Shown: piece by piece, positions 13,913-18,413 of the stretch
Layout of the letters: every line of letters begins with the position of its first letter
Position numbering within the stretch: position 1 is the stretch's first letter
NCBI GenBank assembly: GCA_025352345.1
Contig: JANXTP010000440.1
Coordinates: 1 to 18,413 of the forward strand
DNA length: 18,413 bases
Direction: 5' to 3'
DNA from: Burkholderiales bacterium
GTDB lineage: Bacteria; Pseudomonadota; Gammaproteobacteria; Burkholderiales; Burkholderiaceae_C
Program-made: the position numbers and the translations under genes
Notes under the pieces: model-generated
Told to the model about the DNA's origin: nothing
What the model saw: the letters and a program-made list of their open reading frames with translations, nothing else
Databases searched by the model: none

Positions 13913-16024
13913 ATGAACCCTCACGACAACACATTCGCGGCCTGGGGATTCGGGCTGGCGGGCTTGGCTTACTTGGCGTTCGCGCTGACTCTGATTCGCA
14001 TCGGGGAGTGGCGTGTTCCCGCCAGCCGAGCAGGCAAGGCGCTTTTCGGTGCCGTCAGCTGCAGCTCCCTGTGGGGTTGGTTCGCGATGGTCAGTTTGCT
14101 GCATGAAAGCGAACTGCTCGGTTTCCTGGCGTCGATGTTCGACGTCGGGCGCTATGGCTTGTGGCTGGCGTTTCTTTTGCTGTTGCGGCCCACGCCAGTA
14201 CAAGGTAGCGCTACAGGGATGTCGTCGCTGAGCAGAACGTCGCTGCTGCTGGTGACCTTGGCCGCAATGGGCCAGATCTTGTTCTACCTTCACCCCGGAG
14301 ACTCATTTCTGCAGGCTCGCGGGCTGCCGATGACGTCGATGGCGTTGTCGATTTTCGGTCTGGTGCTGATCGAGCAGGTTTTCCGGAATGTGGATCCTGA
14401 CTCGCGCTGGAGCGTCAAGCCTGTCAGCGCGGCGCTGGCCGGATCGTTCGCGTTTGATCTGTACATGTACTCGCAGGCGGTCATCTTTGGCAACGTCGAT
14501 GCCGATGCCCAAAGCATTCGTGGGGCGGTTCATGCGTTGATGACTCCGCTGCTCTTAGTGTCGACTTCGCGACTGGGCATCGACTGGGCTTCTCGCCTGC
14601 GCGTATCGCGCCGCGCCGCATTCCATTCCGCCACGTTGTTGATTTGCGGGTTGTACCTGTTACTTATTTCTGCGGTCGGGTATTACGTCAAGTATTTTGG
14701 TGGTGATTGGGGGCGCGCTTTACAGCTTTGTGTTGTCTTCGCGTCGCTGATACTTCTGCTGTTACTCGCAGTATCTGGGGCTGTTCGAGCCAAGCTCCGG
14801 ATATTCGTGAGTAAAAACTTTTTTCGGTACCGGTATGACTATCGCGATGAATGGCTCAAATTTACTGAAGCACTTTGCGCGCAGGGCACGCCTCAGGAAA
14901 TGGGGCAACAGGTCATTCGGGGTCTGGCGGATCTGGTTGAAAGCCCTGGAGGCGGGCTCTGGATGAAGCGTCCGGAAGCCAGCGGCTTTCGGCAAACCGT
15001 CCGATTGAACATCGATGCCACGCCTGCCGTCGAGGAGGAGGACTCAGCGCTGAGCACGGTCCTCGAGCGCGAAAAAGCGGTTGTCAATCTGGAGGAGTAC
15101 CGGTCTTTCCCTGGCCGGTACGGGTTGATTGCCCTGCCTGCATGGCTGCAATCGATGCCGCAAGCGTGGTTGATCGTTCCGCTGATCGTCGGAGACAAGC
15201 TGATCGGATTCGTTGTTCTATTGCGGTCGCGGACTCCGCTGGATGCCAACTGGGAAGTTCACGACCTGCTGAAAACAGCGAGCCGCCAGGCGGCGAGCTT
15301 CCTCGCGCAGATGGTGGCCACCGAGTCCTTGCTGGAGGTGCGCAAGTTCGACGCCTTCAATCGGATGTCGGCGTTCGTCGTTCACGATCTGAAGAACATC
15401 GTGACGCAGCTGTCGCTGATGATGAAGAACGCCAAGCGACTGCACGCCAACCCAGAGTTCCAGCAGGACATGCTGGATACCGTGGAGAACTCCCTCGAAA
15501 AGATGCGGCAGTTGATGGCGCAGCTGCGTGAGGGCACGACGCCAGCCGGTACAGCCTTCGGCGTCGATCTGGCGGCGGTGGCGCGCCGAATTGAAGCCCA
15601 CACGACCAGCCGCGGCAGGTGTCTGGAACTGCGCCTGATCCAGTCGGCCATTGCGCGAGGCCACGAAGAACGAATCGAGCGCGTGATTGGGCACCTGGTG
15701 CTCAACGCGGTGGAAGCCACCGACCCACAGGGGCAGGTCTGGCTGGAGCTCGACACCCAGGGCGATCGCGCGCGCATCGTGGTTGGCGACACGGGCCACG
15801 GCATGTCGGCTGAATTCATCCGCGATCGGCTGTTCAAACCGTTCCAGTCGACCAAGTCGACTGGCATGGGCATCGGCGCCTACGAGAGTTCGCAATACAT
15901 CCACGAGCTCGGCGGCAAGATCTCGGTGGCGAGCGAGCCGCAGCGAGGCACGCAAGTGACTTTGCTGATCCCGCTTTTTCACGCCTCTGTGGAATCGGAC
16001 CTGGACATGCTCAAGCCACAGTGA
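13913..16024 (+). CDS. prsK: PrsK, membrane sensor histidine kinase of the PEP-CTERM/EPS system
   Basis: A 703-aa histidine kinase, the likely partner of PrsR. The N-terminal third holds about eight hydrophobic segments (roughly 10-30, 45-63, 80-92, 107-125, 140-155, 172-192, 205-220, 237-258, 270-290). A GAF-like domain spans about 315-470. The kinase core has the phosphorylated His491 in FVVHDLKNIVTQLSL, the N box with Asn598 (HLVLNAVEA), G1 DTGHGM (626-631) and G2 GMGIG (651-655). FVVHDLKN is characteristic of this family. I chose ATG 13913 because it begins just before the first membrane segment; the frame extends to a TTG at 13856 that adds a non-family-like stretch. prsK is usually next to prsR; here they are 5.5 kb apart with the minus-strand cassette between. 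Confidence 0.92.
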   Translation: MNPHDNTFAAWGFGLAGLAYLAFALTLIRIGEWRVPASRAGKALFGAVSCSSLWGWFAMVSLLHESELLGFLASMFDVGRYGLWLAFLLLLRPTPVQGSATGMSSLSRTSLLLVTLAAMGQILFYLHPGDSFLQARGLPMTSMALSIFGLVLIEQVFRNVDPDSRWSVKPVSAALAGSFAFDLYMYSQAVIFGNVDADAQSIRGAVHALMTPLLLVSTSRLGIDWASRLRVSRRAAFHSATLLICGLYLLLISAVGYYVKYFGGDWGRALQLCVVFASLILLLLLAVSGAVRAKLRIFVSKNFFRYRYDYRDEWLKFTEALCAQGTPQEMGQQVIRGLADLVESPGGGLWMKRPEASGFRQTVRLNIDATPAVEEEDSALSTVLEREKAVVNLEEYRSFPGRYGLIALPAWLQSMPQAWLIVPLIVGDKLIGFVVLLRSRTPLDANWEVHDLLKTASRQAASFLAQMVATESLLEVRKFDAFNRMSAFVVHDLKNIVTQLSLMMKNAKRLHANPEFQQDMLDTVENSLEKMRQLMAQLREGTTPAGTAFGVDLAAVARRIEAHTTSRGRCLELRLIQSAIARGHEERIERVIGHLVLNAVEATDPQGQVWLELDTQGDRARIVVGDTGHGMSAEFIRDRLFKPFQSTKSTGMGIGAYESSQYIHELGGKISVASEPQRGTQVTLLIPLFHASVESDLDMLKPQ

Positions 16025-16144
16025 GGCGGTGCCAGCCGAACTGAGCGATCGGCGTCGGCCTGCCCAAAATTCACGATCGCCGAGGGGTTTTGACCACGGC
16101 AGCCTGCGCAACCGTTGTGGTATTGCCATGCATCATGCCATCAT

Positions 16145-16156
16145 CCTCACTTGAGG
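16145..16156. promoter_or_regulatory. Palindrome, possible PrsR upstream activator site
   Basis: CCTCA-CT-TGAGG is an inverted repeat centred about 50 bp upstream of the sigma-54-like -24 element at 16199. Enhancer-binding proteins such as PrsR bind this kind of site at such distances, but the PrsR binding motif is not known to me. Confidence 0.35.
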
Positions 16157-16198
16157 TAATGAGCTCGTTGGCCTTACCGACAAATAACAGCCACATGC

Positions 16199-16214
16199 GG
16201 GATCCGAGCTTGCT
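16199..16214 (+). promoter_or_regulatory. Candidate sigma-54 promoter of the polysaccharide export gene
   Basis: GGGATCCGAGCTTGCT has GG (16200-16201), N10, GC (16212-16213), with a perfect -12 element TTGCT; the -24 element keeps GG but not the leading T. Transcription would start near 16225, leaving a leader of about 34 nt that includes the AAAGAGG ribosome site before ATG 16259. Spacing to the gene is ideal, and a sigma-54 activator (PrsR) is encoded in the same locus. Confidence 0.5.
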
Positions 16215-16258
16215 CCCATCGCCCAACCGAATCAATTCTGAAAAAAGAGGAAAAAACC

Positions 16259-16894
16259 ATGAGTATGTTCACGACACTCAAGGGGCGAGGAATTCAACGT
16301 GCGTTGATCCTGGTGGGCGCATTGCTGCTGTCCGCATGTGGCCTTATCCCCGGTAATCTTCCACCTGCCCCTCCCACCGCGTCAACGCAGGACTACAGCT
16401 ACATCATCGGGCCCGGTGACAACCTCAACATCATCGTCTGGCGCAACCCGGAACTGTCAATGTCGGTCCCGGTGCGTCCGGATGGCAAGTTTTCAACCCC
16501 GCTGATCGATGAATTGGTTGCGCAGGGGAAAAACTCGGTTGAAATCGCTCGGGATATTGAAAAGCTGCTCGGCAAGTACGTGAGGGATCCGGTGGTGACT
16601 GTGATCATCACGGGTTTTGTCGGCCCTTATGACCAGCAGATTCGGGTGGTCGGGGAAGCTGCAAAACCTCAGGTGCTGGCCTACAAGCAAAAGATGACCG
16701 TCCTCGACGTGATGATTGCCGTGGGGGGGCTTACTGATTTCGCCGCGGGCAACGACGCGACCATCTTGCGCACGGCCGATGGCAACAAGCAATACGTCGT
16801 TCGTCTGAAGGATCTGGTCAAGCGTGGCGACATCTCCGCTAATGTTGAGATGAAACCTGGCGATATCTTGATCATTCCGCAAAGCTTCTTCTGA
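16259..16894 (+). CDS. PEP-CTERM-system polysaccharide export lipoprotein (OPX family)
   Basis: A 211-aa outer-membrane polysaccharide export protein of the Wza/OPX family. A lipoprotein signal peptide ends in the lipobox LLSAC with Cys27. The poly-export domain starts at YSYIIGPGDNLNIIVWRNPE (about 47-66) and runs through PVRPDGKFSTPLIDEL. An SLBB-type domain follows (IRVVGEAAKPQVLAYK to VGGLTDFAAGND), and the protein ends DILIIPQSFF. Short OPX proteins of this length are typical of PEP-CTERM exopolysaccharide loci. They link the inner-membrane chain-length protein to export across the outer membrane. AAAGAGG lies about 9 nt before the ATG. The chain-length gene follows after 94 bp. Likely expressed from the sigma-54-like promoter at 16199. 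Confidence 0.93.
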   Translation: MSMFTTLKGRGIQRALILVGALLLSACGLIPGNLPPAPPTASTQDYSYIIGPGDNLNIIVWRNPELSMSVPVRPDGKFSTPLIDELVAQGKNSVEIARDIEKLLGKYVRDPVVTVIITGFVGPYDQQIRVVGEAAKPQVLAYKQKMTVLDVMIAVGGLTDFAAGNDATILRTADGNKQYVVRLKDLVKRGDISANVEMKPGDILIIPQSFF

Positions 16895-16988
16895 GCGCCG
16901 CCTGCAAAGCGACGCGCTTGACCGGCACCGCTGACGCGTTCTAAGCGTCTCCGCCCCACGTTTCACACAGCCTCGATCGATCACCCGA

Positions 16989-18413
16989 ATGGAAGAGTTG
17001 CTTGCTCAGCTGTCCACCCTCGCCAGGAGCATGTGGCGATTCCGCTGGCCGTCTATCCTGGTGGCTTGGTCGGTGGCCATCGTCGGTGCGGTGGGAGTCT
17101 TCCTGATCCCGGACCAATACGAGGCCACATCGCGGATCTTCGTGGACACCGAATCGATCCTGAAGCCGCTGATGTCCGGTCTGGCGGTGCAGCCGAACGT
17201 GGATCAACAAGTCACTATGCTGAGCCGCACGCTGATCAGTCGCCCGAACGTCGAAAAATTGGTTCGCATGGCCGATCTGGACCTGAAAAGCCAATCGAAA
17301 GCAGAGCAGGAAGCCTTGGTGTCAGGGCTGATGGACAAGTTGCACATCCAGTCGGTGGGTCGCGACAACTTGTACTCCTTGTCTTTTCGGGATTCCGACT
17401 CGGCCAAGGCTCAGCGTGTCATCCAATCCTTTGTGTCGATCTTCATCGAGTCGAGCCTGGGAGCCAGCCGCAAGGACTCCGACACCGCAAAAGTGTTCAT
17501 CAACGACCAGATAAAGGCCTATGAAAACAAGCTGCTGGAAGCTGAAACGCGCTTGAAGGAATTCAGGCTGCGCAACATCGAAAGCCAGAACGCTGAAGGC
17601 GTCGATTCGATTGCGCGCATTGGTCAACTGGGCGAATCGCTGGCAGCTGCGCAGCTTGAGCTGCGCGAAGCCGAGCAAGCTCGCGATTCGGCGCGGCAGC
17701 AACTCCTCGACGCGAAATCGCAACCTGGCAATTCGTCGTCGATGAACTCCTTGCTAGAAGAGTCTGCATTGTCTGTTGCCACGCCTGAAATCGACGCCCG
17801 AATTGCGACCCAAAGACAAAACCTGGACGCCTTGTTGCAGCGATTTACCGAGCAGCATCCGGACGTGGTCAGCACCCGAAAGCTGTTGCGTGATCTTGAA
17901 GATCAAAAGAAGAAAGAGGTGAAGGAATTGCGCAAGGCAGCCATGGCGGCTCCATCCATGGCAGCGGCCAATGGCACCAGCCTCGTCTCGCAGGAACTCA
18001 ACAAATTGATGGCCAACTCAGAGGTGCAGGTTGCGGCGCTGCGGGCCAGGGTGGCCGAGTACTCGGCACGCTACAACCACGCCCGGGAAGCCGCCAAGAC
18101 GGCGCCACAGCTCGAAGCGGAAGCTTCTCAGCTGAACCGTGATTACGCTGTCAACAAGGCGAACTACGAGGACCTGGTCAAGCGCCGTGAGTCAGCCTCG
18201 ATGTCTGGTGAGCTCGATTCGACAGCCGGTGTGGCCGACTTCCGCCTGATCGATCCACCGCGGGTCTCACCAACACCAGTCTCGCCGAACCGATTTATTC
18301 TGCTGCCGGTGGCGATGTTGGTGGCCCTCGCGTCCGGTTTCCTCACCGCTTTCGTCGCCAGTCAGTTGCGCCCTGTGTTTCACAGCGCCGCGCAGCTGCG
18401 CGACAAGCTGGAA
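16989..18413 (+). CDS. Polysaccharide chain-length determinant (Wzz type, XrtA/PEP-CTERM system), partial
   Basis: A frame from ATG 16989 open to the window edge, 475 residues. It starts MEELLAQLSTLARSMWRFRW, followed by a first membrane helix (about 21-40) and the Wzz domain (IPDQYEATSRIFVDTESIL). A long periplasmic coiled-coil region spans about 165-400 (for example ENKLLEAETRLKEFRLRN). A Pro-rich motif (RLIDPPRVSPTPVSPNRF) leads to a second helix at about 436-458. No Walker motif is seen; in this family the tyrosine kinase is usually a separate protein. It sets the length of the exopolysaccharide and pairs with the OPX protein upstream. Only a short C-terminal tail is missing. The ribosome site is weak. 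The frame has no frameshift. Confidence 0.93.
   Translation, partial: MEELLAQLSTLARSMWRFRWPSILVAWSVAIVGAVGVFLIPDQYEATSRIFVDTESILKPLMSGLAVQPNVDQQVTMLSRTLISRPNVEKLVRMADLDLKSQSKAEQEALVSGLMDKLHIQSVGRDNLYSLSFRDSDSAKAQRVIQSFVSIFIESSLGASRKDSDTAKVFINDQIKAYENKLLEAETRLKEFRLRNIESQNAEGVDSIARIGQLGESLAAAQLELREAEQARDSARQQLLDAKSQPGNSSSMNSLLEESALSVATPEIDARIATQRQNLDALLQRFTEQHPDVVSTRKLLRDLEDQKKKEVKELRKAAMAAPSMAAANGTSLVSQELNKLMANSEVQVAALRARVAEYSARYNHAREAAKTAPQLEAEASQLNRDYAVNKANYEDLVKRRESASMSGELDSTAGVADFRLIDPPRVSPTPVSPNRFILLPVAMLVALASGFLTAFVASQLRPVFHSAAQLRDKLE

Noticed and set aside
13742..14293. A minus-strand frame at the prsK start that could have been a small gene in the intergenic region
   Set aside because: It is Gln/Arg-rich, lacks a good start, and largely overlaps the membrane-segment-coding part of prsK.
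16118..16132. TGGTATTGCCATGC as a sigma-54 promoter
   Set aside because: Spacing between GG and GC is 9, not 10, and the site at 16199 fits better.
16933..16949. GACGC-N7-GCGTC hairpin between the export and chain-length genes
   Set aside because: Only a 5-bp stem with no T-run; expected by chance in this GC content.
1..18413. CRISPR arrays, tRNA or rRNA genes, phage attachment sites
   Set aside because: I saw no regularly spaced repeats, no cloverleaf-like sequence and no direct-repeat pair bounding the low-GC block.

Overview
The window looks like a chromosomal segment of a Burkholderiales-type betaproteobacterium (Rubrivivax/Leptothrix-like grouping). This rests on high GC over most of its length, the gmk-rpoZ-spoT order with a nearby greB, an imuA-imuB mutagenesis pair, and a PrsK/PrsR two-component system of the kind that accompanies exosortase (XrtA)/PEP-CTERM exopolysaccharide loci. 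The genus is inference; there is no rRNA or other taxonomic marker.

Layout. 1-392: the 5' end of an IS1595-type insertion sequence (transposase on the minus strand, cut by the window edge). It abuts, and appears to have destroyed half of, the LexA box of the imuA-imuB operon (421-2893). greB follows (2945-3511). 3534-6794 (minus strand) is the conserved block gmk-rpoZ-spoT, with a clear terminator between rpoZ and spoT. 6955-8364 (plus) encodes PrsR, a sigma-54 enhancer-binding response regulator. 8383-13532 (minus) is a run of six co-directional genes: PEP-CTERM-type sugar transferase, a small Tat-signal protein of unknown function, a PqqD-like protein, an HprK-related kinase, an NTP_transf_5-type nucleotidyltransferase and a secreted trypsin-like protease. 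The four genes from the PqqD-like gene onward are tightly coupled (ATGA and TTGA overlaps, then about 7 nt). 13913-18413 (plus) holds the sensor kinase PrsK, an OPX polysaccharide-export lipoprotein and a chain-length determinant that runs off the right edge.

How the genes work together. PrsK, PrsR, the OPX protein, the chain-length protein and the initiating sugar transferase form the regulatory and export front end of an exopolysaccharide locus. A good sigma-54 promoter candidate with an upstream palindrome precedes the OPX gene, as expected if PrsR drives it. Between prsR and prsK lies the PqqD/HprK/nucleotidyltransferase set (an 'HPr-rel-A' type cassette). Its parts resemble the phosphate-tailoring enzymes of some lasso-peptide clusters, but no lasso cyclase or leader peptidase is present. 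The Tat-signal protein just upstream, set off by a perfect 8-bp hairpin and with low GC, is the obvious candidate substrate. This is the most novel part of the window.
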